Positions 32,598 to 57,999 of a DNA stretch of 64,000 nucleotides are shown here, piece after piece. A program made the translations under genes and the position numbers. Every line of letters begins with the position of its first letter. Position 1 is the stretch's first letter. The stretch is from Branchiostoma floridae (lineage: Eukaryota > Chordata > Leptocardii > Amphioxiformes > Branchiostomatidae), in assembly GCF_000003815.2 (NCBI RefSeq), contig NC_049996.1:16596930-16660929 (forward strand). Reading direction: 5' to 3'. The notes below the pieces were generated by a model, which worked only from the letters and a program-made list of their open reading frames with translations, had not been told where the DNA came from and ran no database searches.

Positions 32598-34959
32598 GCG
32601 CCATTCCCAACTTTCCCACATTCACGGTCGAACAGAATGTAGAAAAAGTTGGGCCTTTGTTTGTCTAAGCTTTAAAAACCTGTCTAGATGTAGCCAACAC
32701 TAGTATTCGAGTAGTCTCCTTTTTACAATAATGTTTACCACTGTTTATCGTCACATGTTTGTCGCCTTATGTTTCTATCATGTACTTGCAATTGTATTAG
32801 CTTCCGGGCATGAACTTGCAGATAAACTTTCATTTCAGTACATAAGGAGTAGTGAGTACTTACCCTGGAGAAACTCTATCTCGCTGATTTCCCTCCGCCT
32901 TCCACGCGGAAACTGCAGGCGCCAAGTCTGTGCTGTGGCGAGGAGTCCGGTCAGGTCCACTCCGCTCAGACTTATTTTGTCCACCCTTTTATACGGACGG
33001 CTGACGTGTTCCACTTCAGTAAAGGTTCGCCCAGCGAATCTCCTGACCGTGACGTCCATGTCTCCGCTCTCCTCCTCACCCTGGTACCACATCCGGATCC
33101 GGGACAGCGTCAGGGACGTCTGCAGGTCAAACGTTAGCTGCCAGGTGGGCTCATCATCGCCACGCCTCCAAATCGTCTTGAAGTTGGAGTCCAAGACGTA
33201 CCCGGCGACGCGTCGGACGCCGTCGTCGCCGTCCCATTGGTTCGGTGTCACCCATGTCGGGTCGGGCTCCACCCAGCCGCCTGGCGGTAATAACCGTCTT
33301 TTATTAATGTGTTATGGAGCTAGCTATGTATAAAGTTGGCTTTTTTTGCGGGAAATGTCTGTATCACGGAGGTATGTATAAAGTCGGCTTTACATAGCGG
33401 GAAATGTCTGTATCATGGAGGTATGCATAAAGTCGGCTTTACATAGCGGGAAATGTCTGTATCACTGTGCGGTATTTAGGGACGCAGGTCATCGAGCCCC
33501 GTGCAAAGTAAAAATTTTTGCCAAATGCAAAAAGTGACCTTCTTTCAGTGACAACCACGTGACTAAATTTCATGACTAAAAGCTCTGCAATTATTTGTTA
33601 GATAGGCAATACATACGTCTCCCTTTGACAAGAAGTTGAATCAGAATTCTAATTTACTTTGTCACATAAAGCACTTTGAACATGGCTAAAATTCCCAATT
33701 TTTGCCAAACGCAAAAAGTGGCATACTTTTAGGGACAACCACGTGACTAAACATCAGGATCTAAAACTCTTCAAGCATTTATCAAATAGACAATACATAG
33801 ATCTCCCTTCGACAAGAAGTTGAGTTATAATTCTGTTTTACTTTGCCACATGTAGTACTTTGAACATGGCTAGAGTGGCACTTATAGCGTTACAAAGTTG
33901 GGCCAAAAATTACGTTATTTTGAAGCTTGAAACATTGCATTGTTTTGATGCTGCCCAAGAACTCAAGTTTATCTCGTTGGAAATTTCACAACAATGTTGG
34001 TCTATTCAGATCTTGTTTTGTTTTGACGATACAATAAAAGGTGTTGGAGTGACGATGCCGTAAAGTATGCCAATTTCCGTGTTTTTGAGATGCGGAAATT
34101 GGGGAAAATGGCCAGAAAACTTTGTTTCCCCGTTACCATGGCAACAAGGAGTTTTGATGTAAAAGAATGCTATTTTAAGAGGTTGTGGACCAAGTGCTAT
34201 CACTGTGCAAAACATGAGCCAAATCGATTTTTTTTACCCCTGCCACCATTGTTTAATCCTTACAGACATTTGCTCTTAAATCTCGCAATTTTAAAATTCT
34301 GCTATCTTCTGCCCAAATTTGGCCGTCGGTAATTGAGAGGGTGATAACTGCGTAACAAGGAGTAGATACGAAGTAGTTAAATTCTTGAAGTGAAGGTAAC
34401 GTTGTTCTTGAAGTGAAGGTAACGTTGTTCTTGAAGTGAAGGTAGCGTTGTTCTTGAAGTGAAGATGTTCTTTTGAAGTGAAGATGTTCTTGAAGTGAAG
34501 TGAAGTATGGGAAGTGGTTCGGGGGGCAGAGGAAGAGAGTCACCCGACATAACTTCAAAGCCAAGTCAAGTCTGAGGAGAAAACTTGCCAATGCTTCCTG
34601 TGTATCTTGACTAATGCTTACCATCCTACCTTACAGCCCTGACTTATTAATCAGGCTCAGGTCCCTAGTCCCTTTTATTTTTCATTTCCGCACACATCCC
34701 GGCCGGGCCCCTTTCCGGAAATGGGCTCTAAGCCTTACAGAGCTGACGTTTTGTAAGAAAACATATCCACGGATCATAATGACCTCCCGTTGCCTACTTG
34801 AAACTGGAACATATTTTCATCTATGTTCTAAACATCTCGGGATGTTGTGGAAAACCATGAGATAAGTTGCTCACCCGTCAGCGCGAGTGCACCTGACAAA
34901 CAGTGGCACAGAACCCACAGCAGCACCAGCGAGGTCATGTTGGGCCACAGGTTTCCCAT
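23361..34959 (-). CDS. Mosaic family-B/Methuselah-like GPCR: SP-F5/8C-LDLa x3-kringle x2-SMB-7TM (11 exons)
   Basis: Predicted exons on the minus strand: 34959-34875, 33280-32864, 30847-30737, 30542-30447, 30262-30224, 30086-29991, 29376-29137, 28840-28777, 27688-27498, 26231-26096, 25845-23361. All have GT/AG borders. All joints are phase 1 except the intron inside kringle 2 and the SMB/7TM joint (phase 2). Total 3960 nt, 1319 aa plus stop. Order: signal peptide (1-28), F5/8C (29-167), LDLa (168-204, 205-236, 250-281), kringles (282-361, 362-446), somatomedin B (447-491), Cys-rich ectodomain, seven membrane helices (about 836-1074), and a repeat-bearing cytoplasmic tail. It should be a plasma-membrane receptor with a large adhesive ectodomain. 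No GAIN/GPS cleavage motif is obvious, unlike adhesion GPCRs. The ligand is unknown. It faces gene 37032-53337 head to head. Confidence 0.82.
26096..26231 (-). CDS. GPCR exon 10: somatomedin B domain
   Basis: A 136-nt exon encodes DPLSLDFIGQDCKEAYTCGE then a segment with CYCDSDCSFFGDCCQDFE. The C-Y-C-D-x-D-C-x4-D-C-C-x-D core is diagnostic of somatomedin B. The eighth cysteine is probably KWSC in the next exon. It ends in phase 2 (TTC GA/gtaagc), joining A-GAA of the 7TM exon. SMB next to a Methuselah-like 7TM region is a combination I associate with amphioxus receptors. Confidence 0.85.
26390..27040 (-). mobile_element. Non-LTR retrotransposon fragment (3' end of ORF2)
   Basis: The minus-strand frame 27030-26635 reads LPLSYQREMSDVVVFVKSHA and FTPRLITIWNKLPVETRGLG, the typical C-terminal tail downstream of a LINE reverse transcriptase (CR1/jockey-like). 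Sequence on to about 26390 probably is its 3' UTR. It is 5'-truncated and lies in the intron between kringle 2 and SMB exons. Confidence 0.7.
27082..27240. mobile_element. MITE of the CGCGGTGG-rich family, copy 2
   Basis: It starts TACTGTAAATG and has CATTACAGTA at 27168-27177 as the inverted partner. It contains CGCGGTTTTCGCG and ACTTAAAACCACCGTGAAC, shared with copies at 17.33 and 63.33 kb. The true right end may be further to about 27240, where related words continue. Confidence 0.6.
27498..27688 (-). CDS. GPCR exon 9: remainder of kringle 2
   Basis: A 191-nt exon starts after TCTGTACAG and encodes AGDLVCQRWDSQSPHSHPYT, then the core ENFCRNPDNKERPWCYT and DYCNVMECA. Joined to exon 8 it completes a six-cysteine kringle. 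The donor is gttagt. The acceptor and first part of this exon are the founder of the roughly 103-bp array at 27689-28175. Confidence 0.8.
27689..28175 (-). repeat. Tandem array of kringle exon 9 acceptor units, about 103 bp
   Basis: Going right from exon 9 there are four further full copies and one partial copy of a 102-104 bp unit. Each contains the exon 9 start (GGCAGGAGACC-type, SQSPHSHPHTPQ when translated) preceded by its own CTGTACAG-type acceptor. The last copy at about 28150-28175 fuses directly to an exon-8-derived sequence. With the founder, five acceptors are present. Only the acceptor at 27689-27690 leads into the complete kringle half. Confidence 0.8.
28176..28776 (-). repeat. 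Tandem array of kringle exon 8 donor units, 42 bp
   Basis: About 13 copies, plus the founder exon 8, of a 42-bp unit made of the end of exon 8 and its donor (minus strand: AGGAGCTATGCGGGACAGAT, TAACAG, gtgagcgg). Some units are shortened (around 28261 and 28381). The 166-codon open frame across the array is a by-product of a 42-bp period without stops in that frame. In the kringle frame each donor is followed at once by TGA. Confidence 0.85.
28777..28840 (-). CDS. GPCR exon 8: first part of kringle 2
   Basis: A 64-nt exon (acceptor TTCTCAG, donor GTGAGCG) encodes APPTRCFYTVDRGRSYAGQI then N, the first strand of a kringle with the C-Y...G..Y.G pattern. It leaves phase 2 and joins exon 9 to give INRAGDLVCQRW. 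The 3' part of this exon with its donor is the founder of the 42-bp array at 28176-28776. Confidence 0.75.
29137..29376 (-). CDS. GPCR exon 7: kringle 1
   Basis: One 240-nt phase 1-1 exon holds a complete kringle: DCYYLHDRGTSYRGLANRSD, then CQFW, [20 protein letters not shown] and WMYCEEVFAC. All six cysteines and the NYCRNPD/RPWCY core are present. Kringles mediate protein binding in proteases and receptors. Confidence 0.9.
29690..29900 (-). mobile_element. Probable LINE 3'-end fragment
   Basis: CTTTATTGACACGACAAAAG at 29694 onward, shared with 20.09 kb, is followed by AT-rich sequence. No coding frame remains. It sits between GPCR exons 6 and 7. Confidence 0.35.
29991..30847 (-). CDS. GPCR exons 3-6: three LDLa modules and linker
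   Basis: Exon 3 (30847-30737) encodes a canonical six-cysteine LDLa ending CDGIVDCDDGSDEQNC, with the acidic calcium-binding residues. Exon 4 (30542-30447; CPNG...CDGNDDCGDNTDEQNC) and exon 6 (30086-29991; CDNG...CNGKDDCGDNSDERNC) keep only four cysteines but retain the DDCGDN-DE calcium site. Exon 5 (30262-30224) is a 13-residue linker, ERRGRVDCSRGEG. All are phase 1-1. LDLa modules bind ligands or calcium on the cell surface. Confidence 0.8.
30891..30972. repeat. (GT)n microsatellite
   Basis: An almost pure GT dinucleotide run of about 80 bp. A second, shorter run is at 31137-31180. Both are in the intron 5' of LDLa exon 3 and are probably variable in length. Confidence 0.95.
31185..32060 (-). 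mobile_element. Decayed non-LTR retrotransposon 3' region
   Basis: On the minus strand about 31545-31500 reads VCPFCPELIEDGYHF, the Cys-x2-Cys...E-D-x-x-HF motif near the C-terminus of many LINE ORF2 proteins. Surrounding frames are broken by stops. It lies within the intron between the F5/8C exon and the first LDLa exon. Confidence 0.6.
32532..32594. repeat. (TA)n microsatellite
   Basis: About 60 bp of pure TA dinucleotides in the GPCR intron. Confidence 0.95.
32864..33280 (-). CDS. GPCR exon 2: F5/8C (discoidin)-like domain
   Basis: A 417-nt phase 1-1 exon begins GWVEPDPTWVTPNQWDGDDG and contains the typical F5/8C strand patterns TWQLTFDLQTSLTLSRIRMW and DKISLSGVDLTG, ending WRLQFPRGRRREISEIEFLQ. 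F5/8C-type folds bind glycans or phospholipids. It is shorter than many family members and lacks the usual pair of terminal cysteines, so a related galactose-binding-like fold is also possible. Confidence 0.65.
33328..33475. repeat. Three tandem copies of a roughly 49-bp unit
   Basis: Copies of a unit containing ATAAAGTCGGCTTTACATAG and GCGGGAAATGTCTGTATCA. They lie directly upstream of the F5/8C exon within intron 1 of the GPCR gene. Confidence 0.8.
33500..34200. repeat. Dispersed repeat, copy 1 (second copy 36060-36510)
   Basis: From about 33870 the sequence (GGCACTTATAGCGTTACAAA and on) is nearly identical to 36243-36508, apart from a deletion in the second copy. Both hold the hairpin GCCAATTTCCG...CGGAAATTGGG. 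The part before it has two weak internal copies of a TTTTTGCCAA(A)(T/C)GCAAAAA segment. High identity between copies suggests a recently active element or local duplication flanking the head-to-head promoter region. Confidence 0.7.
34372..34508. repeat. Tandem repeat, about 24-bp unit
   Basis: About five to six copies of CTTGAAGTGAAGGTAACGTT-type units, the last ones shortened to TTCTTGAAGTGAAG. In intron 1 of the GPCR gene. Confidence 0.85.
34875..34959 (-). CDS. GPCR exon 1: signal peptide
   Basis: The ATG at 34959 opens MGNLWPNMTSLVLLWVLCHC followed by LSGALALTG. A hydrophobic core and small residues before a likely cleavage site after Ala make a standard signal peptide. The exon ends in phase 1 (ACG G/gtgagc), matching the F5/8C exon. 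Confidence 0.8.
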
Positions 34960-35854
34960 TCTTCCGCAAGTTGGCTGGCTTCTGTTTTACAGCTAGCCGA
35001 CGCCGCCACTAATGAACACTATCACTCAACAGTTCCTTCGTACAGAATAGACTATAGCGTGCACAGCCGAATGTTGTCATTAACTGGCTACATAGATGAA
35101 GAGTGGTAGCCTCCTTAGCAGGCCCATCGGTGGCGTGTTAAAGTTGCTGATAAAGCGTGTTCTGATGATGGGCGATTTTATTCCCCGGTGGATTTCACCG
35201 AGACTAGGTGAGCGGAATTCTCATTGCAGATTCAGGTATCACGTGGTCACCACAGTATGTGTGTGCGTCATCAAATATTCGTTGTTTTTTTCTGAATCGT
35301 CTAGTAAAAAATGTTCAAGGACTGGTATGTGCGTGGCGGGTTGGCCTGCTTAACTGTAACAACTTCCAGCATCATCCCCAAACCCCACATTTAAAATCAT
35401 CAGGACATTCCGACATTGATCTGTGCAACTGGACTACCCGAAAACCTGGTGCAAGAATAGACCATTCCAAACATATCCCCTACAAGAATGGACCATTCCA
35501 AAGCTAGCTCATGCCCAGATCTATTCGCATGTCATCGTTGGTATTGAGAATGAAGAAGAATGGAGGTATCTGTTTTCATGACAACCTATAAACTTTGCAT
35601 ACCAATCAGAGACAGACGAAAACACAGGACAGGCATGAAACTGTCAACAACTCTAATGACCTATAACCCCGGTAACATATTGAAGATAAACAATGGTAGT
35701 CGAACAGGTCACATGACACAGAAGGGTTTATATCTAGCACAAATGTCTCTGATCTGTGAGTAGATCTATCAATCAGACAAATGTCACACTATGATGTCAT
35801 TGATACGTTTGTGAAGATTAGTCATCCAGGATACAATAAATTGAAGATTATTCA

Positions 35855-36052
35855 GTCTATACTTCTGGACAATATCAAATTTTAATTAGACGTTTCGAAC
35901 ACCTTAGCCCTTACCTGTTTTGTTTATTTAGAAGGTAAGAATTAGTCTTGTTCCGCGGATTTGTAAACTTTTATTTTCACTTCACTGATGAAGAACGGCG
36001 GACGTCGTTCGAAACGTCTAATTAAAATTTGATATTGTCCAGAAGTATAGAC
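35855..36052. mobile_element. Foldback/MITE element with 46-bp perfect inverted repeats
   Basis: GTCTATACTTCTGGACAATA at the left end is the start of a 46-bp arm whose exact reverse complement ends at 36052. The inside is about 106 bp with no coding capacity. It lies between the two divergent genes. Confidence 0.8.
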
Positions 36053-36242
36053 ATGTAGTACAGTGTACTTTGAACAATTGGCTAAAATTCACAATTTTCG
36101 TCAAACGCAAAAACGGGCCTACTTTTGAGAACTACCCTGTGACAACCAAACAAGAAGCTAAATTTTGCTACAATACATTTGATAGATATACACACCATCT
36201 ATACAGGGTACAAATTTCAAGCCCAAAAAAACATCCAGAACG

Positions 36243-36510
36243 GCACTTATAGCGTTACAAAGTTGGTATTTTGAAGCTTGAAACATTGTCTCGTTGGAAA
36301 TTTCACAACAATGTTGGTCTATTCAGATCTTGTTTTGTTTTGACGATACAATAAAAGGTGTCGGAGTGACGATGCCGTAAAGTATGCCAATTTCCGTGTT
36401 TTTGAGATGCGGAAATTGGGGAAAATGGCCAGAAAACTTTGTTTCCCCGTTACCATAGCAACAAGGAGTTTTGATCTAAAAGAATGCTATTTTAAGAGGT
36501 TGTGGACAAA
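36243..36510. repeat. Dispersed repeat, copy 2
   Basis: Nearly identical to 33870-34195, in the same orientation, including the hairpin around CCAATTTCCGTG/GCGGAAATTGG. It ends about 10 bp before the conserved promoter block of the LDLa/F5/8C gene. Confidence 0.75.
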
Positions 36511-36514
36511 AATT

Positions 36515-36648
36515 AACTAGAGAATACTGCTTCGCAAAGACACCTACTCAAGGAAACCTACCCAAGGAAACCAAGCTCCGCCCACTTGTAAACTACGGCA
36601 TGTGCAAAACTGTGCACGCAACACCGTTGATTAATCTAGTGCCGTGCA
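36515..36648 (+). promoter_or_regulatory. Conserved 5' block of the LDLa/F5/8C gene family (copy 1 of 3)
   Basis: The block GACACCTACTCAAGG ... AAGCTCCGCCCACTTGTAAA ... TACGGCATGT ... TGTGCACGCAACACCGTTGA recurs before the paralogue at 57551-57655 and again at 59085-59182. Each of the first two is followed by the same 30-bp minisatellite and then the ATG. Such conservation points to a promoter or 5' UTR with a GC-box-like CCGCCC. No TATA box is evident. Confidence 0.55.
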
Positions 36649-37031
36649 CCACTGTGCTAGGCAGACCCAGCACACACACCACTGTACCAGGTAGACCCAG
36701 CACACACACCACTGTACCAGGTAGACCCAGCACACACACCACTGTACCAGGTAGACCCAGCACACACACCACTGTACAGCACACACACCACTGTACCAGG
36801 TAGACCCAGCACACACACCACTGTACCAGGTAGACCCAGCACACACACCACTGTGACAGGTAGACCCAGCACACACACCACTGTGACAGGTAGACCCAGC
36901 ACACACACCACCGTGACAGGTAGACCCAGCGCACACACACCACTGTGACAGGTAGACCCAGCGCACACACCACTGTGACAGGTAGACCCAGCGCACACAC
37001 CACTGTACCAGGCAGACCCAGCACACACAAC
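36649..37031 (+). repeat. 30-bp minisatellite directly before the start codon (copy 1)
   Basis: About 13 units of CCACTGTACCAGGTAGACCC AGCACACACA-type sequence, the later ones with GTGACAGG in place of GTACCAGG and GCGCACAC in place of GCACACAC. It runs to the base before ATG at 37032. The coding frame remains open back to 36945 through part of the array, so an N-terminal extension is possible but unlikely given the good signal peptide at 37032. The paralogue has the same array. Confidence 0.9.
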
Positions 37032-53337
<16,306 letters not shown>

Positions 53338-54020
53338 TCTAGTCATGGTCTCAGCAATGTGACACAAAACCACGTTTATTACTTTAAAGGCTCATATTGT
53401 AGGATTTTGGTGAGACATTACAATTTTTGGAACAAGACGTTGGTCAACCCTATTGAAAATTCTTACACACATATGTTTGTCATTTTGTTACAACTGAAAT
53501 GTTAACTGCAATGTTAACTGCAGTGTGCAATATTTGTGTCACAGCTAGTAGACAAAATAAAGCCTCTCAAACTGCCGAGAGACCGGTGCGTTATAAGTTG
53601 AGTCGGTACCCCGGACGAAAACAAAGCAGATATGTGAATACATCCCGAGTTTTCGATATACCATGTGGATGCCACTAGGTCATGTAAAAGATCAGGAAGT
53701 TTCAACTTACTTTGTCAAGTTTCGATCCTACAATGTGGGCCTTTAAGAAACAGCATCAAACATTTACGGACATGATCATGATCTTTGGAAGTTGTATGGA
53801 AACAGATTAATTAACCAAGCATTTTTAACGCTGTATAACTATCTTGACTATTTACGTGTTTTGTCTAGTTTGCGACGTAAATCGTCGATGGATTTCTAAC
53901 AACATTTGCAGTCAGATGTGCAACGGCTAGGTGTGACAGGTCATTCCGCGTAATGTAACCAGTGCCTGCGAAGCTGGTGTGTTGCACCGAAGGGTGGTCA
54001 TAGTTATACAGGCTATACAG
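53338..54020. other. 3' flank conserved between the two LDLa paralogues
   Basis: Sequence after the stop (GTCATGGTCTCAGCAATGTG and on, to about 53750) matches 60514-60980, consistent with a duplicated 3' UTR. No gene seen. Confidence 0.6.
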
Positions 54021-54866
54021 ATACAGCCAAACCAGTATTAGCGACCACCTTTGTATATCGACCACCATTGCGGTCACTTTTTAATTTTGTCGGTCCCTTG
54101 GATTTTTCCCATTGACCTAAGCATTAAGAAATGGTCTATAGCGACCACCTGTTCAACGCGGCCACGGCCACACGATTCCCGGTCCCGTAGATACAGAAAC
54201 ACTGCTTGTTGCGACCATACAACTCCATACACATTCACAGTACTGACCTCTGACCTCCTGACCAAATTGTACACCTGGATCGGATTTATGGATTTATGAT
54301 TTTGATTTGTCAGCCGTTTCAATGTTTCATTTGTATTTATATGTTCCGAAGTGTATGTCTATTTATTTTCTTTGTAACGTGCTTTTATTTCCATGTATGT
54401 AAATACTGGGGCCTATTGAAAACCAGTTTCTCTAAACTGAATAGGCTACCCGGGCGTTTGAAAATAAACAAACAAACAAACAATACAGCGACCGTATGTC
54501 ACCCTGCGCCGGGCTTAAAAATCGTAGTTTGTGAGGATCTGGAGTTCTCGACAGGGTCATTTTGGCGGTAGCGAAAGGTACGCGTGTCTTGAACGTTAGT
54601 GCGCAAGTCTTTGTCTGCGAATTTACCAACATTGCGCATGATCATTTTTCGCAGATTAGATTTAACTTTGGCAGGGTAAGTTGAATTCTGAGACGATTGA
54701 GACAATGTTACTTGGTTAGAAAGATCAGTGGGTACTGAAATCGTGTGTAACTTATTGCTTGTGGTCAATTGATCAGCCCTTTCTCTATAGTGGCCACCTG
54801 TCTAGAGTGGCCACATTTCTCCAGTACCTTGACTCGAGTGGCCGCTAGAGACAGTTTTGATTGTAT
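54021..54866. mobile_element. Possible non-autonomous DNA transposon
   Basis: ATACAGCCAAACCAGTATTAGCGACCACC at the left resembles the inverse of the right end (GAGTGGCCGCTAGAGACAGT, TTTGATTGTAT). Inside are further GCGACCACC words. No transposase frame seen. The terminal match is imperfect. Confidence 0.4.
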
Positions 54867-54949
54867 ACAAATATAAGCTGAACTGCGGCTATAACGACTA
54901 TACAAATGTACACACAGAATACATTTTTGAACTTTTTAAGTTGTGGGGA

Positions 54950-55098
54950 CGTGTGCAAAGGAGTGGGGACGTGTGCAAAGGAGTGGGGACGTGTGCAAAG
55001 GAGTGGGGGACGTGTGCAAAGGAGTGGGGACGTGTGCAAAGGAGTAGGGACGTGTGCAAAGGAGTGGGGACGTGTGCAAAGGAGTAGGGACGTGTACG
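54950..55098. repeat. 20-bp minisatellite, about 7 units
   Basis: Tandem GTGGGGACGTGTGCAAAGGA, with one G insertion in the fourth unit. Intergenic; open frames across it are artefacts. Confidence 0.95.
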
Positions 55099-55099
55099 A

Positions 55100-56780
55100 G
55101 TATGTAATGTGCACCCTAAACTCGACCTCAACGTGGACACTGCAAGAGTATTCGTAATATCTTTGTTGTGGAAACCCGCCTTTTTTAAATCATGTGTTGC
55201 AATCTTTTTACCGTGGTAATTATTTTAGTTCCACCTATTGTAGTTTGCTTTTCCATACTACTTGTTCGGTTCTGTGATCCATTCAGTTAAACAGACTGTC
55301 TTAACTGTGGTAACTAATCATACTAACTTTTTTTTAATCAAATTTTACGATATACGGAAAGAAGAGTGGAACGTTGTTGTAATAGAATATATTCACAAGA
55401 AAGATGCATGTATTAAAGATTTTGGGAACTTGTTACATGAACACGTATATTCAGAGGAAAACAACCAGTCAATTTCTCAGATATGTAGTGGTATCTGTAT
55501 CAGTTTTATCGCAATACAATTTTTTCCTCGTTTCATTTGCTTTTGTTCTATTTTCGTTAACTCCATTGCTCCATTTATTTCGCTACATGCGATGTTGAGT
55601 ATGCCTTTCATAATAAATTAGTATCTAACGGGCCTCTCGTATCTGCTTGGAGATCAATTCATAATTCTGTAGTTAACTTCAATATTTAGATACATCAAAG
55701 TGTGACACTCTGATACTCAAATCTCAACTGAATATTCTGCATACTGGTGTACAATCGTACTTTTACTCCATAGCTCACTTTATAGAGCCTTCACACTAAA
55801 ACCGAATCAGCAGGAATCAAGCAGAACCAGGCGGAATGAAGCATTTGCAAAATTCGTGCCACATTCGGGGCCATTCCGAGTGGGAATTCCAAATGGGTCT
55901 TAAATCCCCTTCACACGAGAAGGAATGAGCCAGAATGTCTTCAGAATGAAAATTCATTTCTATTCCTGTGCATTCATAGTGTATTCTAGACATTCCGACT
56001 ACATTCCAGATATTCTTTCGGCCACATTCGGACAGGATTCGAAGTGGCTTGCCGTTTCGATTCTCCATCTTGGACTGGCAGCGTTGATATTTAGCTTAAA
56101 ACCTAACAGTTCTGTGTTCAAGTTCCCTCGCATGCTTCAACGTTGTGCCTCTAAAGAAAGGCATTTTACACCAATTTCCTCACTCTATTCAGGTGAAACA
56201 TGAGCATCTAGCTTCGACTAGCGACGTCCCTTTGGAGATAGGACATAAATGGAGCTCCCGTGTTTGCGAAGAGCAACAACTCGAGCACGTTAGAAACCCA
56301 CCACACTTACCGAAAACAGTAGGAGTTCTTCCCGGTGTGAGTGGCTCAAACAGATATGTCCAGATATGCAGCTTGCAGGTGTGAGAGTAGAGGGGACTGC
56401 TCATTTCCATTGTACCGATGTTGATGAGTACGACAATTGTGAATCAATCTAATCATACAAAAATTATTTCTCAATTCTGTCCGACCGACAGACGGAGCAG
56501 ACACACACACATACGTACATATAAGCACACAGGTCGAGATCTATACCTCCATCGGAGGTAACAAAATGATAGTAATCAAGCATTCCTTCTTCCGTATTCT
56601 CACCTCACCTAACCCCACCGGTCCCATAGCCTCACCGGCCGTAGGGGCAGCACATTGTCACGCATCCCATAAATTTTGTACCAGTCCGATAGCTGTGAGA
56701 CCAATCTCCGTCCACTCGTAAATACAGGCATGTCCGGTCCTGTGCACGCGTACCCAACAGCCGGTACGCGGTAGCAACAC
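55100..56780. other. Gene-poor interval
   Basis: No supportable gene. At 55795-56060 there are many ATTCC/GGAAT words in both orientations, suggesting a decayed repeat element. Confidence 0.5.
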
Positions 56781-57112
56781 TGGGTTAGACAAGTTTTCTA
56801 AAATTGACTTGTCCTATCGGGCAAGTACTTAAAAAAATTTACTTGCCTGAACCAACTTTTCATTTGCCCGAAATTTAAATGACATTTTCTACGTATTTTC
56901 ATGGCCTTTAATGGAATTTCTGTTATTGGCTCTATTTTCTGTGCTAACCAATGCTTGATGACATGAGTTTGAAAAGTAGCAAGTACATCAAAATCTCACT
57001 CAATGGAGAAAAGCTAACTTGTCCGATCGGGCAAGTAGGGAAGGACATGGACTTGCCCGATTGGCATTTTCACTTGCCCGGGACTATAGGGCTAGTGGAC
57101 TTGTCTAACCCT
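56781..57112. mobile_element. hAT-like MITE with GCAACAC target duplication
   Basis: It starts TGGGTTAGACAAGT and ends ACTTGTCTAACCCT, inverted repeats of about 14 bp. The 7-bp GCAACAC occurs exactly on both flanks (56774-56780 and 57113-57119). The interior has several ACTTGCCCGA-type words. No coding capacity of note. Confidence 0.7.
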
Positions 57113-57550
57113 GCAACACATGACAACATTTGTTTTCTATTGATCAACAAAGTACATGCTGATTTTAACATCACCTCTCAAAATAAGATAACAACTAACA
57201 AAGACATAAAATAACAATATCAATAACAAGCAATTCACAGCAATTTACAAATATTTTGGGTAGTCCAGGGTACATATAGTGTAACAGTTATTGATTAAGG
57301 GCTTGGTAGGTGATTGCAAAATGTTTAGTATGTGCAATATAAGTCTGGGTTAAATGTAGAATACTGCTGTTTGTATGATATGACAAGAAAGGTGAACCCC
57401 TTAATAGTAGATGGATGCGGGCTGATTCAGGAAGACTGTATTACCTAGTAGGTTCTGAAGATTGCCGAGAAGATTAAGTCTTTGTTGTTGATAGTAGGGC
57501 AGTATAACACAACATGTACAAAATGAGAATAAATTGAACAACATTAAATA

Positions 57551-57660
57551 GAGAATTCTGGTTCTCGAAGACACCTACTCAAGGACACCAAGCTCCGCCC
57601 ACTTGTAAATTACGGCATGTACAAACCTGTGCACGCAACACCGTTGATTACTTTGGCACC
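57551..57660 (+). promoter_or_regulatory. Conserved 5' block of the LDLa/F5/8C gene family (copy 2 of 3)
   Basis: It contains GACACCTACTCAAGGACACC, AAGCTCCGCCCACTTGTAAA, TTACGGCATGT and TGTGCACGCAACACCGTTGA, matching 36515-36648. It precedes the paralogue's minisatellite and start codon. Confidence 0.55.
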
Positions 57661-57999
57661 GCACCACTGTACCAGGCAGACCCAGCACACACACACACAC
57701 CGCTGTGTCAGGTGGACCCAGCACACACACCACTGTTCCGGACAGACCCAGCACACACACCATTGTACCAGGTACACCCAGCACACACACCACTGTACCA
57801 GGCAGACCCAGCACACACACCACTGTACCAGGTACACCCAGCACACACACCACTGTGCCAGGCAGACCCAGCACACACACCACTGTACCAGGCAGACCCA
57901 GCACACACACCATTGTACCAGGTACACCCAGCACACACACCACTGTACCAGGTACACCCAGCACATACACCACTGTTCAAGGTAGATCCAGCACGCAAC
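57661..57999 (+). repeat. 30-bp minisatellite directly before the start codon (copy 2)
   Basis: About 11 units of the same type as 36649-37031, alternating CCAGGCAGACCC and CCAGGTACACCC forms, again ending at the ATG. Confidence 0.9.

Noticed and set aside
55262-55621. 119-codon plus-strand frame
   Set aside because: AT-rich, no family resemblance, no splice or neighbour support; chance frame likely.
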